Shown: piece by piece, positions 30,169-38,273 of the stretch
Numbering within the stretch: position 1 is the stretch's first letter
Layout of the letters: each line of letters begins with the position of its first letter
Source: Pseudomonadota bacterium
Lineage (GTDB): Bacteria; Pseudomonadota; Gammaproteobacteria; Burkholderiales; Burkholderiaceae_C
Direction of reading: 5' to 3'
Assembly (NCBI GenBank): GCA_020161065.1
Contig: JAIUPH010000011.1
Coordinates: 248,001 to 312,000, forward strand
Length of the DNA stretch: 64,000 nt
Notes under the pieces: model-generated
Told to the model about the DNA's origin: nothing
The model's input: the letters and a program-made list of their open reading frames with translations, nothing else
Database searches by the model: none
Translations under genes and position numbers: made by a program

Positions 30169-30786
30169 ATGCTGATCGTCGACGCCCAGGTCCATCTCTG
30201 GAAGGCCGATTCCCCGGCCAGCCGCCACCAGGTGGCTGCGTGGAAGCATCAAAGCGGCATGCTGGGGATGCGCTTCACCTTTCACACGCCGCAGCATCGG
30301 CGCTGGATGGAAGACGGCACCGCCGACTGGCTGTGGCCGCTGGCCGAGGCGCACGGCGTGCCGCTGATGGTCAACGTGCCCGGCTCGGTGGACCTGATCG
30401 ACCGCGTCGCCGAGCGCCATCCGGCCCTCCGGCTGACGATCGATCACCTGGCCTGCGCCGCGCACCAGAAGGACGAAGCAGCGTACGGCGACACCGAGCG
30501 GCTGATCCGCCTGGCGCGCCACCCCAACGTGGCCGTCAAGGCCACCGCAGTAGCCCGTTATACGAGCGAACCGTATCCCTGCCGCGGGACTCAGCCGCGC
30601 CTGCGGCGCATCTTCGACGCCTTCGGGCCCGAGCGCTATTTCTGGGGCAGCGACATCAGCAGCCTGCCGTGCACCTACCGCCAGGCGGTGACGCTGTTCA
30701 CCGAGGAGCTGGACTGGCTGTCCGGCGGCGACCTGGAGCAGGTCATGGGCCTCGCGATCTGCCGCTGGCTGGGCTGGGCGGCCTGA
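30169..30786 (+). CDS. Amidohydrolase (2-pyrone-4,6-dicarboxylate lactonase-like), internally deleted
   Basis: The 205-residue reading frame matches both ends of amidohydrolase_2 TIM-barrel enzymes. The start is MLIVDAQVHLWKADSP and the later part contains GMLGMRFTFHTPQHRRW, LTIDHLACAAHQKDEAAY, NVAVKATAVARYTSEPYPCR and YFWGSDISSLPCTYRQAV. Full-length relatives have about 270-290 residues. The missing portion falls between residues 17 and 28, where about 65-75 residues of the barrel should lie. The frame is preserved across the junction, so a protein may be made, but it lacks core strands and is probably inactive. Two further genes in this region show the same kind of damage. The start lies just downstream of a Bug-type promoter. 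Confidence 0.7.
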   Translation: MLIVDAQVHLWKADSPASRHQVAAWKHQSGMLGMRFTFHTPQHRRWMEDGTADWLWPLAEAHGVPLMVNVPGSVDLIDRVAERHPALRLTIDHLACAAHQKDEAAYGDTERLIRLARHPNVAVKATAVARYTSEPYPCRGTQPRLRRIFDAFGPERYFWGSDISSLPCTYRQAVTLFTEELDWLSGGDLEQVMGLAICRWLGWAA

Positions 30787-30819
30787 AGCGCCCAGCGGCG
30801 GCCAGCGGCCGCCGGGCCG

Positions 30820-31197
30820 TCATTCGACCTTGAGGTTCAGCTCGCGCGCGAAATCGAACGACGGGTGGTTGGACAGCAGCACCTCGACGCGCTGCTCGCG
30901 CACGAGTTGCTGCATGCGCTCGGTCGAGCGGATGTAGGCATCCATGCGGTCGAGGTCGCGGCCGAAGTTGAAGCCGGTGCCGCCCCAGATCACGGCGCGC
31001 CAGCTCCGGGCGCCGGACTTGACTTCGATGATCGGCGAGATCGTTCCCAGCGTATGGCCGGGCGTCAGCGGCAGCAGGATCTCGGCGTCGCCCTGGCGCA
31101 GCTCGGCGCCGCCGTAGTGGTCGCCATGGCCATGCGTGACCAGCACGGTCTTGATCTGCGCCGAGGCCGGCTGGCACAGGCGCAGGAAGCTCGTCAG
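30820..31197 (-). pseudogene. MBL-fold metallohydrolase remnant
   Basis: The minus strand encodes a recognisable metallo-beta-lactamase-fold fragment: IKTVLVTHGHGDHYGGA (the HxHxDH metal motif), TPGHTLGTISPI, VIWGGTGFNFGRDLDRMDAYIRSTERM and VEVLLSNHPSFD. There is no start codon or N-terminal domain in front. Only about 17 residues separate the HxHxDH motif from TPGHT, where intact enzymes have about 60 or more. The gene has thus lost its 5' end and an internal segment. The fragment abuts, and overlaps by 4 bp, the stop of the SMP-30 gene, so the 5' loss probably happened where the two genes now join. Confidence 0.75.
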
Positions 31198-32129
31198 GTC
31201 CTGGCCCGCGGCCCGCGGTGGATCGTCAACCCGGCGTGCTCCAGTTCCGCGCGCAGCACGGTGCCGGTCACCGACTCGGTGGCGTACAGCGTCTTGCGCT
31301 CGGGCCCGCCGAAGGCGATGTTGGTCAGCGAGCGGCCGGCCACGCTCTTCAGCACGAGTTCGGGCTCGGCGCGCTCGTTGAGCACCCAGCACAGCCCCAG
31401 GCCGGGGTTGGCGACGATCACGCGGCCGTTCACGTCGACGGCCAGGCCGTCCGGCCCGCTGGGGCCGTAGGAGGTGAAGAACGCGCCGACCTTGGCGACG
31501 CTGCCGTCGTCGAGCAGCGGCACGCGCCAGACCTGGTTGCCGCGCGTCACGCCGAGGTACAGCACGCGCTCGTCGCTCGACAGCGCCACGCCGTTGGGGC
31601 TGGGCACGTTGGCCAGCAGCAGATCGAACTGTCCGTTCGGCCGCAGGCGGTACAGCCGCCCGCTCGGGTCGTGCAGCCCGGTCTGGCCCTGGTCGCTGAA
31701 ATACAGGTTGCCGAGGCTGTCGAAGACGAGGTCGTTGACGCCCTTGAAGCGCTCGCTGTTGCGGCGCTCAAGATAGGGGCGCACGGCGCCCGTCGTCACG
31801 TCGCAGGCCATCAGGCCGTTGCGGTAGTCGGTGACCAGCAGCTCGCGCTCGTTCAGGAACTTGGCGCCGTTCGGCTCGCCGTCCCATTCGGCCACCAGGT
31901 CCCATTCGCCGGCGGCGTCGATGCGGAAGATGCGGCCGAACGGGATGTCGGTGACGTAGAGGTTGCCGGCCGCGTCGAACACCGGCCCTTCGAGGAAGCA
32001 GTCGGTCGGCTGCCCCGCCCGATTCGCATCGGCCCAGGCCGAGCGCACGCCGGCGCGGCGAAAGCGCTCGGGCATGCGCGTGAAGACCTCGGTCTCGCGC
32101 ACCCGGGGTGGCTGCAGCACGACGATCAT
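31194..32129 (-). CDS. SMP-30/gluconolactonase family protein
   Basis: A 311-residue six-bladed beta-propeller hydrolase, likely a lactonase. Motifs include the metal-binding FLEGPVFDAAGNLYVTDIPFGRI (Glu), GEPNGAKF, FKGVNDLVFDSLGNLYFSDQGQT (Asn and Asp), SPNGVALSSDERVLYLG and GPDGLAVDVNGRVIVANPG. The ATG at 32129 overlaps the stop of the upstream Bug-receptor gene (ATGA), so the two are co-translated. With the receptor it probably serves import and opening of a lactone or sugar-acid derivative; the substrate is unknown. It runs directly into the MBL-fold remnant. Confidence 0.85.
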   Translation of the reverse strand: MIVVLQPPRVRETEVFTRMPERFRRAGVRSAWADANRAGQPTDCFLEGPVFDAAGNLYVTDIPFGRIFRIDAAGEWDLVAEWDGEPNGAKFLNERELLVTDYRNGLMACDVTTGAVRPYLERRNSERFKGVNDLVFDSLGNLYFSDQGQTGLHDPSGRLYRLRPNGQFDLLLANVPSPNGVALSSDERVLYLGVTRGNQVWRVPLLDDGSVAKVGAFFTSYGPSGPDGLAVDVNGRVIVANPGLGLCWVLNERAEPELVLKSVAGRSLTNIAFGGPERKTLYATESVTGTVLRAELEHAGLTIHRGPRART

Positions 32130-33085
32130 TGCCGTTCGAAGGCGGTGTTGGCCGCGATCCTGCCCCAGTACGCGGTGCGCTCGTGCAGGTCTTTGGCGAA
32201 GGTGGCCGCGTCCCAGTAGCCGGGCTCGGACGCGATGCCGTCGGCGAAGGCCTTCATGTCGGCCGAGGCCATTGCCGTGGCGATCTCTTTCTGCAGCCGT
32301 TCGATCACCGCCGGCGGCGTGCCCTTGGGCGCCCACAGGCCGGTGAAGTTGATCAACCCGGGGAACTTGACGCCGGCCTCGGTGAACGTCGGCACGTCGG
32401 GCAGCGACGCCAGCCGCTTGCTGCCGCTGATGCCCAGCAGCCGCGCCTTGCCGCCCTTCACCTGGCCCATGATGCCCGGCGTCGACGCGACCTGGAAATC
32501 GATGGTGCCCGAGAGCATCGCCAGCGTGGCCTCGCCGGCGCCCTTGAACGGCACGTGCAGGAAGTTGACGCCGGCGGCGATGCCCAGCGCTTCGCTGACG
32601 AAGTGCGGCGCCGAGCCCGCGCCGCCGGTGCCGTAGGTCACCTTGTCGGGCTCGGCCTTGGCGGCGGCGACCATCTCGGCCAGCGTCTTGAACTTCGAGT
32701 CGGCCTTGACGGCCACCGTCATCGGCGCGAACACGTAGGCGGCCACCGGCAGCAGCGCGTGCTCGTGGTCGAACGGCAGCTTCTTGAAGATGTGCGGCAG
32801 CAGCGCGTAGGTGGTGTCGTTGGCGGCCAGCGTGTAGCCGTCGGCCGGCGCCTGCACCACGGTCATCAAACCGATGGTGCCGGTGGCGCCGGCCTTGTTT
32901 TCGACGAAGAAGGTCTGGCCGGTCTGTTCCTGCAGCTTGGCCGCCATCTTGCGGGTGACCACGTCGACCGCGCCGCCCGGCGGATAGGGCACGACGATCT
33001 TCACCGGCTTGTCGGGCCAGGCCTGGGCCAGCATCGTGAGCGAGGCCATCGCGGCGCCGAGCAGCGCCTTCATCGTTCGGGTCAT
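32126..33085 (-). CDS. Bug-family (TctC) tripartite tricarboxylate receptor, copy 1
   Basis: This 319-residue periplasmic receptor of the Bug/TctC family binds carboxylated compounds. The signal peptide MTRTMKALLGAAMASLTMLAQA is followed by WPDKPVKIVVPYPPGGAVDVVTR, the carboxylate-loop signature, and later ENKAGATGTIG, PADGYTLAANDTTYALLPHIFKKLPFD and GVNFLHVPFKGAGEA. No TctA/TctB membrane genes are nearby, as is common for the many orphan Bug receptors of Burkholderiales. It is followed by, and overlaps, the SMP-30 gene. Confidence 0.9.
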   Translation of the reverse strand: MTRTMKALLGAAMASLTMLAQAWPDKPVKIVVPYPPGGAVDVVTRKMAAKLQEQTGQTFFVENKAGATGTIGLMTVVQAPADGYTLAANDTTYALLPHIFKKLPFDHEHALLPVAAYVFAPMTVAVKADSKFKTLAEMVAAAKAEPDKVTYGTGGAGSAPHFVSEALGIAAGVNFLHVPFKGAGEATLAMLSGTIDFQVASTPGIMGQVKGGKARLLGISGSKRLASLPDVPTFTEAGVKFPGLINFTGLWAPKGTPPAVIERLQKEIATAMASADMKAFADGIASEPGYWDAATFAKDLHERTAYWGRIAANTAFERQ

Positions 33086-33200
33086 GTCGTTCTTTCCGGT
33101 TGATTCAGACGGTGGCGATCGGCGTCCCCGACCGCGTACGACCGGGAAAAAACCCTGCTGCCCGGCGGCGACTGCATCCAGCGCTGCGCCATGGCGGACC

Positions 33201-34124
33201 TCAGCCGTTCAAGACGGCCAGCGCGTTGCGCGCCGCGCCGACACCCATCTTCACGTAGGCATCGGCGGTCACGCCGCCGATGTGCGGGCTGAGCGTGATG
33301 CGCGGCTCGCCGTGGAAGGGGTGCGGCGCCGTCATCGGCTCGACGGCGAAGCTGTCGAGCCCGGCGGCCGCCACCTGGCCGCTGCGGATCGCGTCCAGCA
33401 GCGCGGCCTCGTCGATCAGCCCGCCGCGCGCGGTATTGACGACGATGACGCCGCGCTTGCACGCCGCCAGCGTCTGCGCGTTCAGCAGCCTGGCGTTGTC
33501 GGCCGTCAGCGGGCAGTGCAGCGAGATGGCGTCGGATTCGCGCCAGATCGCTGCCAGCTCGACGCGCTGCACATAACCAGGCAGCTGAGAGGCGTAGGGA
33601 TCGAAGCCCAACACGCGCATGCCCATCGCATCGGCCATGCGCGCGAAGCGCAGGCCGATGGCGCCGAGGCCGACCAGGCCCACGGTGCGGCCTTCGAGTT
33701 CCACGCTCTTGTGCGTGGACTTGTCCCAGTGGCCGGCGTGCATGCGCGCGTCGAGCGCCGTCACCGACTTGGCGCAGGCCAGCAGCAGCGCCAGCGCATG
33801 CTCGGCCACCGCGGCCGCGTTGGCGCCGGCCGCCGCCAGCACCTGGACGCCGCGCGCCGCGGCCGCGGCCTTGTCGATGGTGTCGGTGCCGCTGCCGTGC
33901 TTGGAGATCACCTTCAGTCTCGGCGCAGCATCCATCGCCGCGGCGTCCACCTTGCCGTAGCGCACGATGATCGCCACCGGGTCGTGTCGCTGGCACAGCG
34001 CGACGATGTCGCCGTCGGTCGGCGCCTTGCCGGCGTAGACGACCTCGTAGTCGCCCAGCAACGCCAGCGCCGGCTCGGCGAGGTCGTTGCCGGTGACCAG
34101 GAAGACGGGCTTCTTCGTGCTCAC
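33201..34124 (-). CDS. D-2-hydroxyacid dehydrogenase family protein
   Basis: This 307-residue NAD-dependent dehydrogenase resembles phosphoglycerate dehydrogenase/hydroxypyruvate reductase. Motifs are VISKHGSGTDTID, the dinucleotide-binding GRTVGLVGLGAIGLRFARMADAMGMRVLGFDPY (GLGxIG), SLHCPLTADNARLLNA, VNTARGGLIDEAAL (catalytic Arg) and the C-terminal SPHIGGVTADAY (catalytic His). The GTG at 34124 overlaps the stop of the RraA-like gene, so the two are coupled. It probably reduces or oxidises a 2-oxo/2-hydroxy acid made by that aldolase. Confidence 0.85.
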   Translation of the reverse strand: MSTKKPVFLVTGNDLAEPALALLGDYEVVYAGKAPTDGDIVALCQRHDPVAIIVRYGKVDAAAMDAAPRLKVISKHGSGTDTIDKAAAAARGVQVLAAAGANAAAVAEHALALLLACAKSVTALDARMHAGHWDKSTHKSVELEGRTVGLVGLGAIGLRFARMADAMGMRVLGFDPYASQLPGYVQRVELAAIWRESDAISLHCPLTADNARLLNAQTLAACKRGVIVVNTARGGLIDEAALLDAIRSGQVAAAGLDSFAVEPMTAPHPFHGEPRITLSPHIGGVTADAYVKMGVGAARNALAVLNG

Positions 34125-34819
34125 AACGACTCTCCGTCCTTCAGCACGCCGGCGGCGCGCAAGGCGCCGTCCAGCCAGCCCGGGCGCAGCGCCTTGCGGC
34201 TCTTGATGTCGGCGATGCGCTTGGTTTCCGCGGCCAGCTTGTCGGCCGCCAGCGGCAGCATCGCGGCGGCCTTGGCGCGCTCGATCACGGTCACGCCGTC
34301 GGCATCGCCGACGACCAGGTCGCCCGGGTTCACGCTGACGCCGCCGATCGAGATCGGGTGGTTGACGCGGCCCGGCACCGACTTGGTCGGGCCGTTGGGA
34401 TTGAGGCCCGCCGCGTACATCGGAAAGCCCAGCGCGCGGATCGCCTCGCTGTCGCGCACGGCGCCGTCGATCACCACGCCAGCGATGCCCAGCGCGGCGG
34501 CCTGCTGGCACATGATCTCGCCCATCAGCGCGCTGCTCAGGTCGCCCTTGCCGTCGACGACGATCACGTCGCCGGGCTGCGCGATGGCCAGCGCGGCGTG
34601 GATCATCAGGTTGTCGCCGGGCCGCACTTCGACGGTGACGGCGGCGCCGGCCACGCGCATCGCCGGCGACAACGCCGCGATGCGCCCGTTCAGCGCGCCG
34701 CGGCGCCCGGCCACATCGGCGAGGATCGACGAGGGGTATTGCGAAGCCTGTTCGACGACGGCCGGATCGACGCGCTCGATGGTCTTGATCACGTCGGGCC
34801 ATGCAGCGGCTTGACTCAT
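34121..34819 (-). CDS. RraA-like 4-hydroxy-4-methyl-2-oxoglutarate aldolase/oxaloacetate decarboxylase family protein
   Basis: A 232-residue RraA-fold protein. It has the family core PGDVIVVDGKGDLSSALMGEIMCQQAAALGIAGVVIDGAVRDSEAI, with the Gly-Glu-metal loop and VIDGAVRD (Arg and Asp of the active site). The C-terminal extension is longer than that of true RraA. It is therefore more likely an HMG/CHMG-type aldolase, which releases pyruvate from 2-oxo-4-hydroxy acids. The ATG at 34819 has GGAG 7 nt upstream; an in-frame ATG at 34834 does not. It is the second gene after the Bug receptor (37 bp apart) and overlaps the dehydrogenase. Confidence 0.85.
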   Translation of the reverse strand: MSQAAAWPDVIKTIERVDPAVVEQASQYPSSILADVAGRRGALNGRIAALSPAMRVAGAAVTVEVRPGDNLMIHAALAIAQPGDVIVVDGKGDLSSALMGEIMCQQAAALGIAGVVIDGAVRDSEAIRALGFPMYAAGLNPNGPTKSVPGRVNHPISIGGVSVNPGDLVVGDADGVTVIERAKAAAMLPLAADKLAAETKRIADIKSRKALRPGWLDGALRAAGVLKDGESL

Positions 34820-34855
34820 GTGAATCTCCAGCAAATGAAAGGGAAGGCGAAGCGC

Positions 34856-35824
34856 TCAGTCCACCCTTGCGCCGGATTCCTTGACGACCTTGCCCCAACG
34901 CGGGATGTCGTCGCGGATCAACGCGGCGAACTGCTCTGACGTGCCGCCGGCCGGGTCGGCGCCTTCGTCGCCGAGCTTCTTGCGCAACTCGGCGTTCTGC
35001 AGTGCCTTGTTGAACTCGGCGTTGATGCGCGCGACCACGTCCTTGGGCGTGCCGGCCGGCGCCAGCAGGCCGAACCAGGTGACGGCATCGAAGCCCTTGT
35101 AGCCCGACTCGTTGATCGTCGGCACGTTGGGCAGGTCGTCCACGCGCTTGGCCGAGGTCACCGCCAGCGCACGCACCTTGCCCTGCTTGATGTGGCCCAG
35201 CAGCGTGGGCACCGACGACAGGTAGATCTCCACGTTGCCGCTGATCACGTCGACGATGGCCTGCGACGCGCCCTTGTACGGCACGTGCTGCGCCTTGATG
35301 CCGGCGGCCTTCTGGAACAGCTCGCTCGTCAGATGGGCCACCGTGCCGTTGCCCGGCGACGCGAAGTTGATCGCGCCCGGCTTGGCCTTGGCGGCGTTCA
35401 CCGCGTCGGCCAGCGTCTTGTAGGGCGTGACGGTGCCGGTCACCACCACCAGCGGTGCGTTGGCCAGCAGCACGATGGGCGCCAGGTCCTTCTGCGAGTC
35501 GTACGGCATCTTCGCGTACAGCGTCGGGTTGATCGCCAGGTTGCTGGTCTGGCCGATCACGATGGTGTAGCCGTCAGCCGGCGACTTGGCGACCGCGTCG
35601 ACGCCGAGGTTGCCGCCGGCGCCGGGCTTGTTTTCGATGACGAAGGTCCAGCCGGTGGCGGCGGCGACGCGCTGGCTGGTCTCGCGGGCAATGATGTCGG
35701 TGCCGCCGCCGGGCGGGAACGGCACCACCAGGCGGATCGGCTTGGCCGGCCAGGCCTGCGCCAGGGCGCCGGTGCACAAGATCGTGCCGGCCAGGGCCAG
35801 CAGCAGGCGTCGAGAGGTGTCCAT
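34856..35824 (-). CDS. Bug-family (TctC) tripartite tricarboxylate receptor, copy 2
   Basis: A 322-residue periplasmic receptor. Its start at 35824 has GGAG 6 nt upstream. The signal peptide is MDTSRRLLLALAGTILCTGALAQA. The mature protein has AKPIRLVVPFPPGGGTDIIAR, ENKPGAGGNLGVDAVAKSPADGYTIVIG, INFASPGNGTVAHLTSELFQ and HVPYKGASQAIVDVISG, all typical of intact Bug proteins. It heads an operon with the RraA-like aldolase and the 2-hydroxyacid dehydrogenase. It is divergent from a LysR gene, its likely regulator. Confidence 0.9.
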   Translation of the reverse strand: MDTSRRLLLALAGTILCTGALAQAWPAKPIRLVVPFPPGGGTDIIARETSQRVAAATGWTFVIENKPGAGGNLGVDAVAKSPADGYTIVIGQTSNLAINPTLYAKMPYDSQKDLAPIVLLANAPLVVVTGTVTPYKTLADAVNAAKAKPGAINFASPGNGTVAHLTSELFQKAAGIKAQHVPYKGASQAIVDVISGNVEIYLSSVPTLLGHIKQGKVRALAVTSAKRVDDLPNVPTINESGYKGFDAVTWFGLLAPAGTPKDVVARINAEFNKALQNAELRKKLGDEGADPAGGTSEQFAALIRDDIPRWGKVVKESGARVD

Positions 35825-35888
35825 GCTTGTCTCCGTCGATGTCGGGTTGGCGCCGCTCGTGAAACGTCGGGCGCATCGCTCTGAACGC

Positions 35889-35944
35889 AGTATTGGCGAG
35901 CGCGGATATCGAGTCCAATCGATAATTTCTCGCCAATCATCGAT
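35889..35944 (-). promoter_or_regulatory. Bug-receptor promoter with paired ATCGAT boxes
   Basis: On the coding strand of the receptor gene, TTGGAC (35918-35913) and AATACT (35894-35889) are 18 bp apart. ATCGAT overlaps the -35 (35923-35918) and a second ATCGAT lies 15 bp upstream (35944-35939). The 15-bp string AATTATCGATTGGAC recurs exactly at 38312-38298 before another Bug gene. The region is shared with the divergent LysR gene, so the boxes are candidate LysR sites. Confidence 0.5.
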
Positions 35945-35956
35945 GGAGCTTTTGGC

Positions 35957-36847
35957 ATGGACCTTCGCGACCTGCGCTACTTCGAGACCATCGCCGAGCT
36001 GCAGCACCTGGGGCGCGCGACGACCAAGCTGCACCGCTCGCAGCCGGCACTGACCAGCAGCATCCGCCGGCTGGAAGCGCAGTGCGGCGCCGCGCTGTTC
36101 GAGAAGTCGGGCCGCGGCATCCGCCTCACCGAGGCCGGCAAGGTGCTGCAGAAGTGGGCACAGCGCGTGCGCTTCGACGTCGACGACGCCAAACGCGAGC
36201 TGTCGTCGATCGGCGCGGGCCTCAGCGGCCACGTGCGCCTGGGCATCGTGCCGACGGCGGCGCAGTTCCTGCTGCCGCCGGTGGCGCGGCAGTTGCTGCA
36301 AGAGGCGCCGGGCGTCACGCTGCACACCGTGGTCGGCCTGGTCGACACGCTGCGGCCGCAGTTGCGCGCCGGCGAGCTGGACCTGATGGTCGGCACCGAG
36401 AGCGCGGCCGAGCCGGGCTACACGGCGCAGGTGCTGGCCGAGGACATGATCGTCGTGGCCGCGAGCGAGCGCCACGAGGTCTTCAAGAAGCCCGTCACGC
36501 TGAAGGAGCTGGCCCACCAGGCCTGGGCCCTGCAGCCGCCGGGCCTGCCGACGCGCGACTGGCTGGACCACACCTTCGACCGCAAGCGCCTGCCGCGGCC
36601 GCGCGTGCAGGTGGAGGCGACCAGCCTGCTGGCGCTGCCCGCGCTGATCGTCGAGACCGGCTTGCTGAGCTTCATCTCGCGCCACCACCTGCAAGGGCAG
36701 GCGCGCATCCGCGGGCTGAAGGAAGTGCCGGTGCAGGGCGCGACGATGCGCCGGCGGCTGGTCGTCACCCACCGCGCGAACAGCTTCCTGTCGCCGGCGG
36801 CGCAGCGGCTCGTCGAGCTGTTCGTGCGCTCGGCGTCGGCCGGCTGA
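35957..36847 (+). CDS. LysR-family transcriptional regulator
   Basis: A 296-residue regulator. The N-terminal winged helix-turn-helix covers residues 1-60 (MDLRDLRYFETIAELQHLGRATTKLHRSQPALTSSIRRLE in short segments; recognition helix near residues 28-42). The C-terminal inducer-binding domain includes GHVRLGIVPTAAQFLLPPVARQLL. GGAG lies 8 nt before the ATG. It is divergent from the Bug-receptor/aldolase/dehydrogenase operon, the standard LysR layout, and presumably activates it in response to the transported acid or a catabolite. Confidence 0.9.
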   Translation: MDLRDLRYFETIAELQHLGRATTKLHRSQPALTSSIRRLEAQCGAALFEKSGRGIRLTEAGKVLQKWAQRVRFDVDDAKRELSSIGAGLSGHVRLGIVPTAAQFLLPPVARQLLQEAPGVTLHTVVGLVDTLRPQLRAGELDLMVGTESAAEPGYTAQVLAEDMIVVAASERHEVFKKPVTLKELAHQAWALQPPGLPTRDWLDHTFDRKRLPRPRVQVEATSLLALPALIVETGLLSFISRHHLQGQARIRGLKEVPVQGATMRRRLVVTHRANSFLSPAAQRLVELFVRSASAG

Positions 36848-36859
36848 GCGGCCTTCGGG

Positions 36860-37792
36860 TCAGGCCAGCGCGGCGGCGTTGGGCATCGTGAAGTCCACGC
36901 CGTCCAGCGACGCGGCCAGCTGGTGCTGCTGGGCGGCGTCCAGTTCGACCAGCGGCGGGCGCACGTGGCGCCAGTCGGCGCGGCCGGTCTTCAGTGCGAT
37001 GGCCGCCTTCATCGCCGGGATCATCGGGAACTGGGCGAAGGCGGCGCGCTGCGCATCGAGCTGCCGCTGCTGCTCGTCGGCGTCGGCGTGCTTCCAGGTC
37101 TTGTACAGGCGCACGATCGCGCTCGGGTTCACGTTGCCGGTGGCGGTGATGCAGCCGGCGCCGCCGCCGCGCAGCGTGGCGAGCAGGAAGTTCTCGCTGC
37201 CGGCGAAGACGTCGAAGCCCCGCGGCTGGAAGCGCTGCAGCATCGCCGCGGTGTGGCTCCAGTCCCCGGCGCTGTCCTTGATGCCGGCGACGATGCGCGG
37301 GAAGCGCGTCAGCAGCCGCTCGATCAGCGGCAGCGGGATCGGCACGCCCGAGACCGCGGGGATGTGGTACAGGTAGATGCGCAGCCGCTCGTCGGCCACG
37401 CCGTCGATGACCGACGCATAGGCGCGGTAGAGCCCTTCTTCGCTGACGCCCTTGTAGTAGAACGGCGGCAGCATCAGCACGCCGCCGCACCCGCAATCCA
37501 CTGCATGCTTCGTTAGTTCAACGGCGTCGGCCAGCGCGCAGGCGCCGGTGCCCGGCATCATGCGCGACGCCGGCAACCCGGCGGCCAGCAGGCCGTCGAG
37601 CAGGCGGCGCTTCTCGGCCACCGACAGCGAGTTGGCTTCCGAGTTGGTGCCGAAGACCGCCAGGCCGACGTCCTGGTCCAGCAGCCAGCGGCAATGGCGC
37701 GTGAAGCGATCGGGGTCGGGCCGGAAGTCGGCGCCGAAAGGCGTCAGCACCGGAGAGAAGATGCCTTGCAGCCGGTCGGTCGTGGGGGTCAC
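36860..37792 (-). CDS. Dihydrodipicolinate synthase (DapA) family aldolase/dehydratase
   Basis: This 310-residue NAL-superfamily TIM barrel acts through a Schiff-base lysine. Motifs are GIFSPVLTPFGADF, VFGTNSEANSLSVAEKRRLL, GVLMLPPFYYKGVSEEGLYRAY, YLYHIPAVSGVPI (Tyr) and RIVAGIKDSAGDW (the Schiff-base Lys). Its sequence is closer to the catabolic members (keto-deoxy sugar acid dehydratases/aldolases) than to lysine biosynthesis. The GTG at 37792 has GAGGAG 4 nt upstream. It lies 21 bp after the broken third Bug gene and was probably its operon partner. Confidence 0.85.
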   Translation of the reverse strand: MTPTTDRLQGIFSPVLTPFGADFRPDPDRFTRHCRWLLDQDVGLAVFGTNSEANSLSVAEKRRLLDGLLAAGLPASRMMPGTGACALADAVELTKHAVDCGCGGVLMLPPFYYKGVSEEGLYRAYASVIDGVADERLRIYLYHIPAVSGVPIPLPLIERLLTRFPRIVAGIKDSAGDWSHTAAMLQRFQPRGFDVFAGSENFLLATLRGGGAGCITATGNVNPSAIVRLYKTWKHADADEQQRQLDAQRAAFAQFPMIPAMKAAIALKTGRADWRHVRPPLVELDAAQQHQLAASLDGVDFTMPNAAALA

Positions 37793-37813
37793 GGCGCTCC
37801 TCGTTGGTCGTGT

Positions 37814-38223
37814 TCAGTCGAGCTTGATGCCGGCTTCGCGGATCACCGCGCCCCAGCGCTGGGAGTCGGCGGCCTGGCGCTGGGCGAGCTGTTCGGGCGA
37901 GCCGTTGCCGCCCGAAGCGAACGAGATGCTGCCGGGCTGGTCCCTGGCGGCCGCCACGAGCTGGGCCCCCGTGGTGAAAGGCGAGCTGCCGCCCACCACC
38001 AGCAGATGCGGCACGGTGCCGATCAAGGCCACCGGCTCGTAGGCCTTGGCGGGGTCGTAGGGCAGCTTCATCAGGTGCGGCACGATGGCCTGCGGGCCGA
38101 TGGAGGTGGCCAGCAGCGTCTGGCCGTCGGGCGCGGCGCGGGCGACGAAGGCGCCGCGAGGCCGGCGCCCAGCGCGGCCAGCGAAAGAACGAGGCTGATG
38201 CGGGAGCGGGCGGCAGGGTTCAA
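37814..38223 (-). pseudogene. Bug-family (TctC) receptor, copy 3, broken by two deletions
   Basis: A likely TTG start at 38223, with GGAGA 6 nt upstream, opens a signal-peptide-like stretch (NPAARSRISLVLSLAALGAGLA). The frame then shifts, and the family's N-terminal PGG-loop region (about 60-70 residues) is missing. The next recognisable part, in another frame, is FVARAAPDGQTLLATSIGPQ and then PHLMKLPYDPAKAYEPVALIG to SISFASGGNGSPEQLA. It jumps directly to the C-terminal QRWGAVIREAGIKLD, omitting roughly 150 residues. About a third of the gene remains. The promoter upstream is intact, so the DapA-like gene may still be transcribed from it. Confidence 0.8.
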
Positions 38224-38273
38224 TCGATGTCTCCGAACGGCGCGGCGCGCGCAGCGGCGGCCTCTCGGCAGCG

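Noticed and set aside
33125-33160. Possible terminator CCGGGCAGCAGGGTTTTTTCCCGG after the 2-hydroxyacid dehydrogenase gene
   Set aside because: The T-run lies inside the dyad rather than after it, and no stable stem precedes it, so it does not fit an intrinsic terminator.
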